Below are positions 8,550 to 18,064 of a DNA stretch of 55,418 bases, piece by piece. Location: assembly GCA_964569795.1 (NCBI GenBank), contig CAZMVB010000028.1:1-55418 (forward strand). The letters are read 5' to 3'. Numbering within the stretch: position 1 is the stretch's first letter; the number at the start of each line of letters is the position of its first letter. Source of the DNA: JAHJDS01 sp964569795 (GTDB lineage: Bacteria; Desulfobacterota; Desulfarculia; Desulfarculales; JAHJDS01). The notes under the pieces are model-generated. The model was not told where the DNA came from, searched no databases, and was given only the letters and a program-made list of their open reading frames with translations. A program made the translations under genes and the position numbers.

Positions 8550-9848
8550 ATGGCCTTGTCCGGCCTGCGTTTTCGGCCCAGTGTCTTGCTGTTGACCGGT
8601 TTGCTGGTGGCTATGGCCTCGGGCGGGCTGAACTGTTTTCCCGAGGGACGGCGGGCGGGCCGGACGCCGCGCACGGCCATGTGGATCGTCGCCCCCGAGG
8701 ACTGGCCGCGCTTTGGCGACGACCTGGACCGGACGTCCATGATCCGGGCCATTGACATGAGCCTGAAATACCTGACCGAGGTCAGGCGGAGCCGGCGGCC
8801 GTTCATTTTCGGGCCCATGGTCGTCTCCTACGCCCAGATGAAGGCCGGCCTCGAGCGGCTGCGGTGGATGGTCAAGCGGGTCCGGGATCGGCGGCGGTTC
8901 GTGGAGCTGCTCAAGAGACACTTCGTGCTGCTCCAGGCGGCCGGTCAGTCCGGCGTGGGCGACATGTTCGTCACCGGGTATTACGAGCCCATCCTGGAGG
9001 GAAGCCTCAAGCCGGACGAGACCTACAAATACGCCCTCTACCGCAAGCCCGACGACATGGTCCGGATCCAGCTCTACAAGTTCCGGCCCAGGTACCGGGG
9101 GGTCGTCCTCACCGGGCGGTTGACCGAGGACAAGCGGGTGGTGCCCTATTACGACCGGGAGCAGATCGAGGAAAAGGGGGCGCTCAAGGGCAAGAACCTC
9201 GAGATCGTCTGGGTCAAGAGCCACATCAACGCCTTCTTCCTCCACATCCAGGGCTCGGGCCAGGTCCGGCTGCCGGACGGGAAGCGGATCCGGGTCAACT
9301 ACCATGCCGCCAACGGCCGTCCCTACCGGTCCATCGGCTCCCTGCTCGTCCGCGAGGGCTGGATCAAGCGGGACCAGATATCCATGCAGCGGATCAAGCG
9401 GTTCTTGATCGAGCATCCCAAGCAGCAGAAGCGGGTCCTGAACTACAACCCGGCCTACGTCTTTTTCCGGGTCGTTGACGAGGGCCCCCTGGGGAGCCTC
9501 CAGGTGCCCCTGACCGCCGGCCGGTCCGTGGCCACGGACTACCGGTTGTTTCCGCGGGGGGCGGTGGGCTTTCTGATTTCGTGGCGGCCGCGGGTGGATT
9601 TTCAGGGCAAGATCCTGGACTGGCGACCCCTGCGGCGTCTGGTGGTCAACCAGGACACCGGCGGGGCGATCCGGGGCGCGGGCCGAGTGGATTATTTCGC
9701 CGGCTGCGGCCCCCTGGCCGAATTGACGGCCGGGTATCTGCGGCATCCGGGCAAGTTGTACTTCCTGGCCCCGCGGCAGGAGCCCTGGTATCCCCGGCTT
9801 CCGCCTCCGCCCTGGCTGCTGCTGGATCTGCCGGCCCCGTCGGCCTGA
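8550..9848 (+). CDS. mltA: membrane-bound lytic murein transglycosylase A
   Basis: Periplasmic enzyme that cleaves peptidoglycan to 1,6-anhydromuropeptides. The protein is 432 aa, with a hydrophobic N-terminus (SVLLLTGLLVAMASGG) acting as signal or anchor; a Cys follows, but not in a clean lipobox. The MltA domain runs over about 130-330 with the marker GYYEPILEGS. The C-terminal 3D domain carries QDTGGAIRG and RVDYFAGCG, whose aspartates form the catalytic and substrate site in MltA. The ATG at 8550 follows GAGGGGAGGGG directly. The convergent D,D-carboxypeptidase ends 15 bases downstream, so two murein-remodelling genes sit tail to tail. Confidence 0.9.
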   Translation: MALSGLRFRPSVLLLTGLLVAMASGGLNCFPEGRRAGRTPRTAMWIVAPEDWPRFGDDLDRTSMIRAIDMSLKYLTEVRRSRRPFIFGPMVVSYAQMKAGLERLRWMVKRVRDRRRFVELLKRHFVLLQAAGQSGVGDMFVTGYYEPILEGSLKPDETYKYALYRKPDDMVRIQLYKFRPRYRGVVLTGRLTEDKRVVPYYDREQIEEKGALKGKNLEIVWVKSHINAFFLHIQGSGQVRLPDGKRIRVNYHAANGRPYRSIGSLLVREGWIKRDQISMQRIKRFLIEHPKQQKRVLNYNPAYVFFRVVDEGPLGSLQVPLTAGRSVATDYRLFPRGAVGFLISWRPRVDFQGKILDWRPLRRLVVNQDTGGAIRGAGRVDYFAGCGPLAELTAGYLRHPGKLYFLAPRQEPWYPRLPPPPWLLLDLPAPSA

Positions 9849-9863
9849 GACCCCCGGGGCGAC

Positions 9864-10823
9864 TCACCGCTCCCGGGTAGGCGGGGCCGACCGCTCGGTC
9901 GGATGGGAGACCGGGATCGGCAGGGGCCAGGACCGGCGGCCGGCCAGGCCCGGGGATTGGCTCAGCTTCCGAAAGCCCAGGTTCAACAGCCAACCGGCCT
10001 GCCGGAAGCGCTTCCAGCCGTTGACGGACCCCAGGACCACGACCACCAGCCGGCGGCCGGCCCTGACCGCCGTGCCCGCGACGCAGAACTTGGCCGCGTG
10101 GTGATAGCCGGTCTTGAGGCCGTCCGCCCCGGGATAGCGATACAGCAACTTGTTCGGATTGCGAAGCACGAACGTCCCGGACCGGAACAAGGCCTTCTTG
10201 AGGCGGGTCACGGCCAGCAGTTCGGGATAGGTCACCAGCCGGGCCGCCAGCCGGGCCTGGTCCAGGGCGCAGGACACGTCGGCCTCCTGGCCCGGGCTCG
10301 GCGGCAGGCCGTGGACGTCGTGGTAGGTCGTCCGGGTCATCTTCAGCCGTCTGGCCTGGGCGTTCATCATTCTGACGAACCGCTCGACCGAGCCGGCCGC
10401 CTTTTCGGCCAGGGCCACGGCGGCGTCGTTGGCCGAGTGGATCATCATCGCCCGAAACAGTTGGCGGACGGTGAAGACCTCGCCCTCGCGCAGGTAAACC
10501 TGCCGCCCCCCCATCTTCCGGGCCCGGACCGAGATCGTGACCCGATCCCCCCAATGGAGGCGCCCGGCCCGGATCTTCTTGAGGATGATCAGGGCGACCA
10601 TCATCTTGGTCAGGGAGGCGATGGGCAGTCTTTCATAGGGATGAAAGGCCCACAGGACCCGGCCCGAAAGGGGGTGCAGGACCACCGCCGCCCTGAGGGG
10701 CGGCTCGGGTCCGGTTAAGGCGGACAGGTCCAGTTCGAATCTGGTCAGCCTCGCCTTGGCCGGGGCGGTAAAGGGAAGGAGAACACCGATCAGGGACAGG
10801 ACCAGGCACATACCGCGTCGCAT
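9864..10823 (-). CDS. D-alanyl-D-alanine carboxypeptidase (peptidase S11)
   Basis: Low-molecular-weight penicillin-binding protein that trims the terminal D-Ala of murein pentapeptides in the periplasm. The 319 aa product has a signal peptide ending near PAKA. All three active-site motifs are present: SLTK (SxxK), SAN (SxN, within HSANDAAVALAE) and KTG (LKTGYH). The start is the ATG at 10823, preceded by GGGAG; an upstream in-frame TTG at 10847 lacks a ribosome site. It is shorter than PBP5 and seems to lack the long C-terminal beta domain with amphipathic anchor. It converges on mltA. Confidence 0.9.
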   Translation of the reverse strand: MRRGMCLVLSLIGVLLPFTAPAKARLTRFELDLSALTGPEPPLRAAVVLHPLSGRVLWAFHPYERLPIASLTKMMVALIILKKIRAGRLHWGDRVTISVRARKMGGRQVYLREGEVFTVRQLFRAMMIHSANDAAVALAEKAAGSVERFVRMMNAQARRLKMTRTTYHDVHGLPPSPGQEADVSCALDQARLAARLVTYPELLAVTRLKKALFRSGTFVLRNPNKLLYRYPGADGLKTGYHHAAKFCVAGTAVRAGRRLVVVVLGSVNGWKRFRQAGWLLNLGFRKLSQSPGLAGRRSWPLPIPVSHPTERSAPPTRER

Positions 10824-10934
10824 CAGCCGCCACTCCCGCAAAAACAACCGTCGATCGCTCTCGGAATATGCGCCCCTTGGGGCCGGGTTGTCAAGGACCG
10901 GCCCGCCCGCCCCGATCGGCCGCCGCCGGGTCCG

Positions 10935-12443
10935 TCACCCGGCCCGGTAGGGCTCGAACAGACCGAGGTAGGTCATGATCCCGGCCAGGTTATCGACCTT
11001 GACCTTGCCCCCCAGGAAGGCGCTTTCCGGCTTGATCCGGCCCAGTTCCAGGCCCAGCAATGTGGCTTGGTCGGTCTCGACCAGGCAGTCGGGCCTACCC
11101 TCGAAACCCGGCGCCACCCGGCATTGGCCATCGGCGACCTCGACCGTCCACTGGGGCTGATCCGCGCCGCTGATCTGGAAGTGGAACACCCCGCCCCCCG
11201 CGGCCCCGGCCCTGAGCCGGCCCGGCAGGGACAGGAACAGATCGCTCACCTCCGGGGCGGTGCCGGCCCCGGCCGCCTCATCGGGCCCGGCCTGGCCCTC
11301 GTCCAGGAGCAGGCGGCTGATGATCTCGCGCATGATCTCCGAGGTCCCGGCGACGATGGTCCCCACCCGGGCGTCGCGATACATCCGGGCGATGGGATAC
11401 TCCTCCATGTAGCCGAAGCCGCCGAAAAACTGGAGGCACTCGTCCACGACCCGCTTGCCCAGTTCGGTGGCGTAGAGCTTGGCCATGGACGATTCGCGGA
11501 TGGCCGTCTTGCCCTGAGAGTGGAGCCAGGCGGTGTGATAGGTCAACTGCCGGGCGGCCTCGATCTCGGTGGCCAGGTCGGCCAGGCGATGGCGGATGAC
11601 CTGGAAGCGGCCGATGGGCCGGCCGAAGGCCTGGCGTTCGCCCACGTAGCGCCGGGTGTGCTCCAGGCAGAGCCGGGCGCCGCCCACGGCGACCATGGCC
11701 CCGAACAGACGCTCCATCTGGAAGCAGTCCATGATGTAATAGAACCCCTGGTTTTCCTCGCCGATCCGGTTGGCGGCCGGGACCCGGACGTCCTCGAAGC
11801 TGAGTTCGGCCGTGTCCGAGGAGTGCCAGCCGATCTTGTCCAGCTTGCGGGCGACGCCGAATCCGGGGCGGCCTTTTTCGACCACGATCAGGCTCACCCC
11901 GGCCGCCCCGGCGGTCTTGTCGGTCTTGCAGGCCAGGGTGACGAAGTCGGCCCCGGCGCCGTTGGTGATGAAAGTTTTTGAGCCGTTGATGACGTAGTCG
12001 TCGCCGTCGCGGACGGCCGTGGTCCGGATGGCGGCCACGTCCGAGCCGGTGTCGGGCTCGGTGATCCCCAGGGCCCCCACGAACTGGCCGGCGATGGACG
12101 GGACCAGGAAGCGCTGCTTGAGGTCTTCGGCGCCGTGCCTCAGGATGTGGGCCGTGGCCATGTACTGGGCCACGCCCACGCTGGCGCAGAAGCCGCCCAT
12201 CATCGACCGGGGCAGTTCCTCCATCCAGACCACGTCGTAGAAGATGTCGGCCTCGGTCCCGCCGTAGGCCTCGGGCAGGGAGATGCCCAAAAAACCCAGT
12301 TCGCCCATCCGCTTCCAGATCGAGCGGGGGATGGCCCGGGCCTCCTCCCACTCGTCGGCGTGGGGGGCGACTTCTTCTTCCAGGAAACGGCGAACGGTCT
12401 GGCGGAAGATGTCGTGGTCGGACGTGAAGTAGATCGAGTCCAT
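10935..12443 (-). CDS. acyl-CoA dehydrogenase with C-terminal SCP2 domain
   Basis: FAD enzyme that introduces the alpha-beta double bond in acyl-CoA, the first step of beta-oxidation. The protein is 502 aa, of which about 1-390 is a standard dehydrogenase (GALGITEPDTGSDVA, KTFITNGAGADF, FGGFGYMEEYP). It ends with AGTSEIM rather than YEGTSQI, so the base is not at the MCAD position; a Glu in LEHTRRYV is a candidate in the LCAD manner. Residues about 405-502 look like an SCP2 sterol-carrier domain, a lipid-binding fold rarely fused here. The start ATG at 12443 lies 2 bases after the stop of the ligase gene, with GAGG in front, so the two are translationally coupled. The substrate is probably a long or branched acyl-CoA. 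Confidence 0.85.
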   Translation of the reverse strand: MDSIYFTSDHDIFRQTVRRFLEEEVAPHADEWEEARAIPRSIWKRMGELGFLGISLPEAYGGTEADIFYDVVWMEELPRSMMGGFCASVGVAQYMATAHILRHGAEDLKQRFLVPSIAGQFVGALGITEPDTGSDVAAIRTTAVRDGDDYVINGSKTFITNGAGADFVTLACKTDKTAGAAGVSLIVVEKGRPGFGVARKLDKIGWHSSDTAELSFEDVRVPAANRIGEENQGFYYIMDCFQMERLFGAMVAVGGARLCLEHTRRYVGERQAFGRPIGRFQVIRHRLADLATEIEAARQLTYHTAWLHSQGKTAIRESSMAKLYATELGKRVVDECLQFFGGFGYMEEYPIARMYRDARVGTIVAGTSEIMREIISRLLLDEGQAGPDEAAGAGTAPEVSDLFLSLPGRLRAGAAGGGVFHFQISGADQPQWTVEVADGQCRVAPGFEGRPDCLVETDQATLLGLELGRIKPESAFLGGKVKVDNLAGIMTYLGLFEPYRAG

Positions 12444-12445
12444 GC

Positions 12446-14212
12446 TCACCTCGTCGGCTCAGGGGGATACATGGCGTCCAGCTCGGCCCAATAGCGGGCC
12501 TCGATGACGCGGCGCTTGAGTTTGAGGGTCTGGGTCAGCTCCCCGGACTCGACGCTGAAGTCGTCGGGGCAGACATGAAAATACTTGATCTGCTCGAAGG
12601 GGGCCAGGTCCTGGTTCACGGCGTCCACCTCGGCCTGGATCAGGGCCCGGACCTCGGCCGAGTCGTGCGGCGGATCGCCCGGGGCCGCGGCCAGGTCGTC
12701 CGGGTCCAGGGTGATCAGGGCGGTCAAGTACTTGCGCCTGTCGCCGTGGACCAGGCAGTTGGAGATGAACCGCCGCTGTTTGAGCCGGTTCTCCAGGTTG
12801 GCCGGCGGGACGTTCTTGCCGGTGGCGGTGACGATGATCTCCTTCTTGCGGTCGGTGATGTAGAAGAAGCCGTCCTCGTCCCTCCGGCCCAGGTCACCCG
12901 AGAGCCACCAGCCGTCCTCGGTCAGGGCGGCCCGGGTGGCCGCCGGATCGCGGTAGTACCCGGCGAAGACGTTGACGCCCCGGACCATCAACTCGCCGTC
13001 CGGGGCGATCTTGACCTCGACCCCGGGCAGGGCCGGGCCGACCGATCCGAAGCGGTAGTTGTCGGGGCGATTGATGGTCGCCGGGGCGCTGGTCTCGGTC
13101 GCCCCCCAGCCCTCGAGGATGAGGACCCCGGCGGCGTGGAAGAACTCGGCGATCTCCTGGGCCAGGGGCGCGCCCCCGGACACGAAATACCGGAAATTCC
13201 CCCCCAGGGCCCGGTCCAGCTTGGCGAAGACCAGACCGTGGGCCAGGGCGCTCTTCATCCGCAGGCCCCAGGGGAGGGGCTCGTGGTTCATCAGCCGCCG
13301 GCTCTGGTCGCGGCCGACGCCCACGGCCCACCAGAATATTTTTTGTTTCAGCCGGCCGGCCCGCTCGACCTCGGCCAGGATCCGGGCGTAGAGCTTTTCG
13401 TACACCCGGGGCACGCCGGTGGCGAAGACCGGGGCGACGGCCCGGAAATCCTCGGCAATGGTGTCCAGGCCCCGGGCGTAGCAGATGGTCCGGCCGTAAT
13501 ACAGGGGCAGGAAGTGGCCGCCCATCCGCTCGAAGGTATGGGCCAGGGGCAAGAAACTCAGGTTGTGGGTCAGGGACTCGAAGTCGGGGACGACCTGTTC
13601 GATGATCTCCAGGGTCCCGCAGATGTTGCCGTGGGTCAGGACGGCCCCCTTGGGCGGGCCGGTGGTGCCGCTGGTGTAGATGATGGTCAGGGGCGTTTCC
13701 GGATCGGCCTGGGCGGCCGTGGCCTCGACCCGGGCCAGGTTGGGGCCGACCCGGGCCGGGTCCGCGAATTGGTCCAGGTCCAGGCCCCCGGACCCGTCCG
13801 GGGTCATCCTGACCACGGCCCGCAGATCGGGCAGACCGTCCCGGACGGCCTCGATTTTGGCGTGTTGATCCTCGTCCTCGACAAAGATGAGGACCGACCC
13901 CGAGTGGTCGAGGTGATAGGCGCACTCATCCGGGGTCATGGACGAGTAGATGGGCACGACCACCATCCCGGCCAGGATGCAGCCCAGATCGACCAGGGCC
14001 CACTCGGGCCGGTTGTCCGACAGGATGGCCGCCCGGTCGCCGGGGCTGAGGCCCTCGGTCAACAGCCCGGCGGCGATCAGCCGGGCCCGGTCGGCCACCC
14101 GGGCGTAGGACCAGGTTTGCCACCCGCCGTCTCGGTGAAAGCGCAGGCAGGGACGGTCCGGGTGTCGGCGGGCGACTTCCAGGAAGCGTAGGCCGAAGTT
14201 GGGGGCGGACAA
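12446..14212 (-). CDS. long-chain acyl-CoA synthetase (AMP-forming)
   Basis: Activates a fatty acid to acyl-CoA through an acyl-adenylate, feeding the dehydrogenase encoded directly downstream. The 588 aa length fits the family. The AMP-binding motif YTSGTTGPPKG, the GWGATETSA segment and the hinge motif around SGDLGRRDEDGF are intact, followed by the lysine-bearing C-terminal subdomain (TATGKNVPP). The frame is open to 14581, but the best start is the TTG at 14212, with AGGAG six bases upstream and MSAPNFGLRF as N-terminus. It shares a 162-base gap with the divergent sulfatase-like gene. Confidence 0.88.
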   Translation of the reverse strand: MSAPNFGLRFLEVARRHPDRPCLRFHRDGGWQTWSYARVADRARLIAAGLLTEGLSPGDRAAILSDNRPEWALVDLGCILAGMVVVPIYSSMTPDECAYHLDHSGSVLIFVEDEDQHAKIEAVRDGLPDLRAVVRMTPDGSGGLDLDQFADPARVGPNLARVEATAAQADPETPLTIIYTSGTTGPPKGAVLTHGNICGTLEIIEQVVPDFESLTHNLSFLPLAHTFERMGGHFLPLYYGRTICYARGLDTIAEDFRAVAPVFATGVPRVYEKLYARILAEVERAGRLKQKIFWWAVGVGRDQSRRLMNHEPLPWGLRMKSALAHGLVFAKLDRALGGNFRYFVSGGAPLAQEIAEFFHAAGVLILEGWGATETSAPATINRPDNYRFGSVGPALPGVEVKIAPDGELMVRGVNVFAGYYRDPAATRAALTEDGWWLSGDLGRRDEDGFFYITDRKKEIIVTATGKNVPPANLENRLKQRRFISNCLVHGDRRKYLTALITLDPDDLAAAPGDPPHDSAEVRALIQAEVDAVNQDLAPFEQIKYFHVCPDDFSVESGELTQTLKLKRRVIEARYWAELDAMYPPEPTR

Positions 14213-14375
14213 GGCGCACTCCTGACCGCCGGGGCGGTTGAAATCCGTGCTTGAATCATCCCTCGCCGTCGGCAGTAGTCTGCCCCAAAACCGGGCCTGA
14301 AACAAGTCGTTTGACGGACCCGCCAGTACCGCCAGCAACGGCCGGAGGTTGACAAACCGGGCCGCGCCGAGAACA

Positions 14376-16652
14376 ATGAACGGTAATGGCCTGCACCTCA
14401 CGCCCCGGGACGGCGCCGGGCCGATGACCCGGCCAAACGAAAAACGGTGGGACCGGTCGTCATGGACCGCGGCCGGCGCCCTGCAGGCGGCGGTCGGTCT
14501 CGGTTTGGCTTTGCCGATCTGGATCCTGCAGCGGCTTTTGGACTGGTCCCATGTGGCGCCCTTTGCCAGCGATCTGCTCAACGCCGCGATCGTCCCGGTC
14601 CTGTTCCTGATCGTCCCCTGGCTGTTGGCCCTGGGCCTTTACCTGGTTCTGCGGCGGCTGAACCCCCGGGCGGGGACCGTCTGGGTCGGCTTGATCGTGG
14701 GCCTGGGGTCGGCGGCGGCCTTGACCTTCGCCCTGGTCTGGGCCTTCGGGCCCCGGGGCTGGACCACGCTCGCGGCCGGATTGGGCCTGCTGATCCTGAT
14801 CGTCATCGCCCTCCGTCTCCCGAGGCCCTTTTTGAGGCTCCTGGCCTGGGTCGGCCCGGCCGTGGCCGTGGCCGGGATCGTATTCACCCTCTTGACCTGG
14901 CGGAGTCTGGACCAGCGGCGGACCGTCTGGCAAGGCCGGGACACGCCGATATTCGTCGTCGTCTTCGACGAACTGAGCCCCTACCTCCTGCACGACAACC
15001 ACGGCCGGATCGACGCCCGGCTATTCCCCCATTTCGCGGGGTTCGCCCAAACCGCCACCTTCTACCCCAACATGACCATCGGCCTGCGGAGCTGCCCGGT
15101 CACCGGCCACTCCATGCTCAGCGGCCGGGCCCTGTACCGCATGCCGCCGGACTACGACGAATCCCTCCAGGACCTGACCCGGCTGCCGCCCAACATCGTC
15201 ACCCTCCTGGCCCCGACCCGGCGGCTGATCGTGTTCGAGGCCTGGAAGCGGCTGATCCGGACCTCGCCTGAACTGCACCACCCCTGGTATTTCTCGGCTC
15301 CCTGGTCCCGGGGTCTGATCATCTACTCCCGGCGGTGGCTGACGACCTATGGTCAGTTCCTGTTGAAACGGCCGGGGGCCTGGCGATTCTTCGGGGAGGC
15401 CCGGGCCGCCACGGTCCGCGCCGATCCCCGGCCGGCCCCCGGGCGCGGGCCGCCGCCGGTGGGGGTGTGTCCCTGGCGGATGGACCGCGACCTGAATTAC
15501 GACCAGATGCGCCGGTTCGAGTTGAAGCGGGTCCGGCGGTATCTGGCGGCCATCGGCCCCGGTCACCGGCAGATCGCCTGGCTCTATTCGCGGCTGAGCC
15601 ATTATCCCTACTGGCTGGGGCCCCAGGGCGGGCAGATCGTCATCAGTCCGGTCCATCGGGTCCGGGTCAATAACCGAACCGTCATCGTCCCCCATCCCCG
15701 GGCCGGCGAGCGCAAGTTCTACTCGGCCAGTCTCCTGGACCAAAGCGAGACCGCCTTCAACCTCTATCGGTCATACGTCAATCAGGTCCGTTTCGCCGAC
15801 CGGGTGCTGGGCCGGATCCTGGATCGGATCCGACGTCTGGGGCTTTTTGATTCGGCCCTGATCATCATCTGTACGGATCACGGCGTCGGCTTCACCAGCC
15901 GGGCCCAGGGCCGGCTGGTCGATCCGGGCTGGAGCCGCGCCCGGCGACAGGCCTCGGCCCAGTTGAACGCCCACACCCTGCTGATGATCAAGTATCCGGG
16001 TCAGAAACAGGGCCAGATCGACCTGCGCCTGGCCCGCCCCTCGGACGTGGCCCCGACCATCCTCCAGGTCCTGGGCCTCAACAGGCCGTGGCCCATGGAC
16101 GGGACGTCCCTCCTGAGCCCCAAGCCCCCGGCCCGCAACCTGGAATTCATCTCCGCCCGCCGCTGGCCGGGAAGACTGCGGATCACCTATCGTCGCCATC
16201 GTCTGGTCCGGCCGCTGGCCTTTCGGCCGATCGTCCTCCCGCCCCGGCCGATTGAGTCGAGGTGGCTGGGCCGGCCGGTGGGGGACCTGCCGATCGTCGG
16301 GCGTTTCCGGGGTTGCGTCAGTTCGATCGCCCTGGAGCAGACCTTCAGGCCGAAGGCCAAGACCGGCGCCGTCCTGACCGTGCTCGGTTTTTCCGTTCCC
16401 GGGCCGCGCCTGACCCTGATCGCGCTCAACGGCCGCCTGGTCAAGGCGGTGAGGGGCACGCAGTGGGTCCCGGAGATGGGTCAGGCCTGCGGCTGGATCG
16501 TGACCCTGCCCCCGCAAAGGCTGCGCCCCGGGCGCAACGAGGTCCGGGCCTTTGTCCACCGGGGGGGAGGACGGTCCGGTTTCGCCGAGGTGGCCAACCG
16601 CCTGGTGTTCCATCTGAGCCCCGCCCAGCTGGGCCGCCTCCGGGCGCGCTGA
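14376..16652 (+). CDS. membrane protein with sulfatase / alkaline-phosphatase-like domain
   Basis: Predicted polytopic membrane protein of about 758 aa. Five or so transmembrane segments fill residues 25-190. A sulfatase-type domain follows: metal Asp in VVVFDEL, a nucleophile region TIGLRSCPVTGHSMLSGR, and a second metal site in CTDHGVGF with a later His in NAHTLLMIKYPG. The architecture resembles phosphoethanolamine or phosphoglycerol transferases acting outside the cytoplasmic membrane. The C-terminal 170 residues (after the MDGTSLL segment) form an extra domain I do not recognise. Start choice is uncertain: the ATG at 14376 has only a weak GAGAA, and the ATG at 14424 is also possible. Substrate unknown; envelope polymer modification is the most likely role. 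Confidence 0.7.
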   Translation: MNGNGLHLTPRDGAGPMTRPNEKRWDRSSWTAAGALQAAVGLGLALPIWILQRLLDWSHVAPFASDLLNAAIVPVLFLIVPWLLALGLYLVLRRLNPRAGTVWVGLIVGLGSAAALTFALVWAFGPRGWTTLAAGLGLLILIVIALRLPRPFLRLLAWVGPAVAVAGIVFTLLTWRSLDQRRTVWQGRDTPIFVVVFDELSPYLLHDNHGRIDARLFPHFAGFAQTATFYPNMTIGLRSCPVTGHSMLSGRALYRMPPDYDESLQDLTRLPPNIVTLLAPTRRLIVFEAWKRLIRTSPELHHPWYFSAPWSRGLIIYSRRWLTTYGQFLLKRPGAWRFFGEARAATVRADPRPAPGRGPPPVGVCPWRMDRDLNYDQMRRFELKRVRRYLAAIGPGHRQIAWLYSRLSHYPYWLGPQGGQIVISPVHRVRVNNRTVIVPHPRAGERKFYSASLLDQSETAFNLYRSYVNQVRFADRVLGRILDRIRRLGLFDSALIIICTDHGVGFTSRAQGRLVDPGWSRARRQASAQLNAHTLLMIKYPGQKQGQIDLRLARPSDVAPTILQVLGLNRPWPMDGTSLLSPKPPARNLEFISARRWPGRLRITYRRHRLVRPLAFRPIVLPPRPIESRWLGRPVGDLPIVGRFRGCVSSIALEQTFRPKAKTGAVLTVLGFSVPGPRLTLIALNGRLVKAVRGTQWVPEMGQACGWIVTLPPQRLRPGRNEVRAFVHRGGGRSGFAEVANRLVFHLSPAQLGRLRAR

Positions 16653-16671
16653 CCAAAGACGGAGTCCCGCC

Positions 16672-16691
16672 CGGCCAGGGGCCGCTTTTTT
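16672..16691 (+). terminator. Rho-independent terminator after the sulfatase-like gene
   Basis: CGGCC-AGG-GGCCG (16672-16684), then C and six T, 20 bases after the stop codon. Confidence 0.6.
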
Positions 16692-16838
16692 GCCGGTCCC
16701 TTGCCGGGGGGCGGACCAGGAAGTTTACGGCCGAGAGATGCGGCCCGCCCTCGCCGATCCGGGGGGCCGTCCCCTCTTTGCGGCAAACCGCCCTCAAAAT
16801 TGCCGTTGATCTTGCCCCGGCAGGGGACCGGTCCGGTC

Positions 16839-17846
16839 TCAGGCCAGGTCCCGGATGCGGTGGGGCAGTTCCTCGTAAGGGAAGAGGCGGTCGAAATCCA
16901 CCAGGCCGGCCAGGGCCCGCGAGTAAACCCGGTTGCCGGTCTCCTCGAGGATGGCCACCGGATTGAGTCCGCCGATGACGATGGCCCCCACCCGGCCCTC
17001 GTTGACCGGGATCTCAAGCAGGGGCTGACCCCGGCCGCCGATGCGCATGAATCCACCCAGGCCGACCCGCTCCAGCCGGCCGGCCAGTTCCTGGACCAGG
17101 TCCCGGCTGGCCCCGGGGAACTCGCGGAACGAGGCGCCGATCTTGCCCGCGCCGGTGGTGACCGCGCCGTGGTAGTCGGTCATGCCGCTGCGGATGAAGA
17201 CCTCCAGGGGATCGATGCTGGTCCCGTCGTAGTTGATGATCTCCACGAACCGGACCGGTTTCTTGTCGTCCACCTCCAAAAGCCCCCCGAAGCGGGAGGT
17301 GGTCGGGATGCTGTACTGGAGCAGGACGCCGTTCAGGGTGATCGAGCAGACCGTGCCCACCCCGATCTTGCCCGGGGGCACCTTGACCTCGCCGACGCGT
17401 TCGCCCGAGGCGAACAAGGTCACCAGGCGGCCCATGGCGTAGCCTTCCTCGAACACGCGGCAGATCATCGGGGCCGCCTCCAGCAGTCGATCGGCGTCAA
17501 CCACGGTCACGTTGACGACCACGGTCCCGGAGCGGGTCTTGAGGTCGAAATCCATCAAATAGGTCATGGTGTCGATCTTGGACGACAGGAACCCCACCTT
17601 TTCGAAGACCCGGGAGGCGGCCAGTTCCCGCCGGCCCAGGTCGGTGATGATCCGGCCCCGCTTGCCCCGGTTTTCGGTCAGGCCGGCCCGGTCGGTCTCC
17701 TGGAGGTAGAAGCGGACGGTCCGCTCGCTGACGTCCAGGCCGGTGACGGCCAGCTCCTCGGTGATCCGGGCCCCGGTCAGGGGCCGGACGGCCTCGCTCA
17801 GGACGCGGAGGATGGCCAGCCGCTTTTTTTCCACCTTTTCGATCAT
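16839..17846 (-). CDS. NrpR-like nitrogen regulator (winged helix plus one NrpR domain)
   Basis: Transcription factor resembling archaeal NrpR, which represses nitrogen-assimilation genes and is released by 2-oxoglutarate. The 335 aa product begins with a winged helix-turn-helix (about 1-80: RRLAILRVL... ITEELAV... SERTVRFYLQETDRAGL). A single regulatory domain follows, with the NrpR markers GTVCSITLNGVLL, SRFGGLLE and TTGAGKIGASFREFPG. Methanococcus NrpR has two such domains; this one has one. The start is the ATG at 17846 (MIEKVEKKR); the ribosome site is weak, and the frame runs on to 17981 without one. It is divergent from a glutamate-synthase-type gene, and GGCA...TGCC dyads lie between them, which fits nitrogen control and autoregulation. 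Confidence 0.82.
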   Translation of the reverse strand: MIEKVEKKRLAILRVLSEAVRPLTGARITEELAVTGLDVSERTVRFYLQETDRAGLTENRGKRGRIITDLGRRELAASRVFEKVGFLSSKIDTMTYLMDFDLKTRSGTVVVNVTVVDADRLLEAAPMICRVFEEGYAMGRLVTLFASGERVGEVKVPPGKIGVGTVCSITLNGVLLQYSIPTTSRFGGLLEVDDKKPVRFVEIINYDGTSIDPLEVFIRSGMTDYHGAVTTGAGKIGASFREFPGASRDLVQELAGRLERVGLGGFMRIGGRGQPLLEIPVNEGRVGAIVIGGLNPVAILEETGNRVYSRALAGLVDFDRLFPYEELPHRIRDLA

Positions 17847-18013
17847 GGTCTGGATTGTGTCCGAGGCCGGGGGGGATGTCAAGCCCTTTTCACGGTAAAA
17901 ATGCCGGTACCAGTATAGCGATCGACTTCCCTGGGTGGCGGGCGACCGGTTGGAAGGTGTTCTGGTCCGGGGGTGCCTCATTTAGATTTTTTCTGGACAC
18001 GCCAGCGAGAAAC

Positions 18014-18025
18014 GGCATTATTGCC
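18014..18025. promoter_or_regulatory. upstream dyad GGCA-N4-TGCC in the nrpR/glutamate synthase gap
   Basis: AACGGCATTATTGCC (dyad GGCA-TTAT-TGCC). It is similar in sequence, but on the opposite strand, to the dyad at 18097-18110: both contain AACGGCA followed by TGCC. It could be a second, weaker repressor contact. The 411-base gap 17847-18257 otherwise contains only this, the promoter and the second dyad; I see no small gene in it. Confidence 0.4.
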
Positions 18026-18064
18026 ATCAGTATAAACATTAATATTCAATTAATGGCTTTTTGC

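Noticed and set aside
16782..16804. GGCAA...TTGCC dyad as another NrpR operator
   Set aside because: The spacer is 13 bases and the site lies downstream of the nrpR stop codon, away from any promoter.
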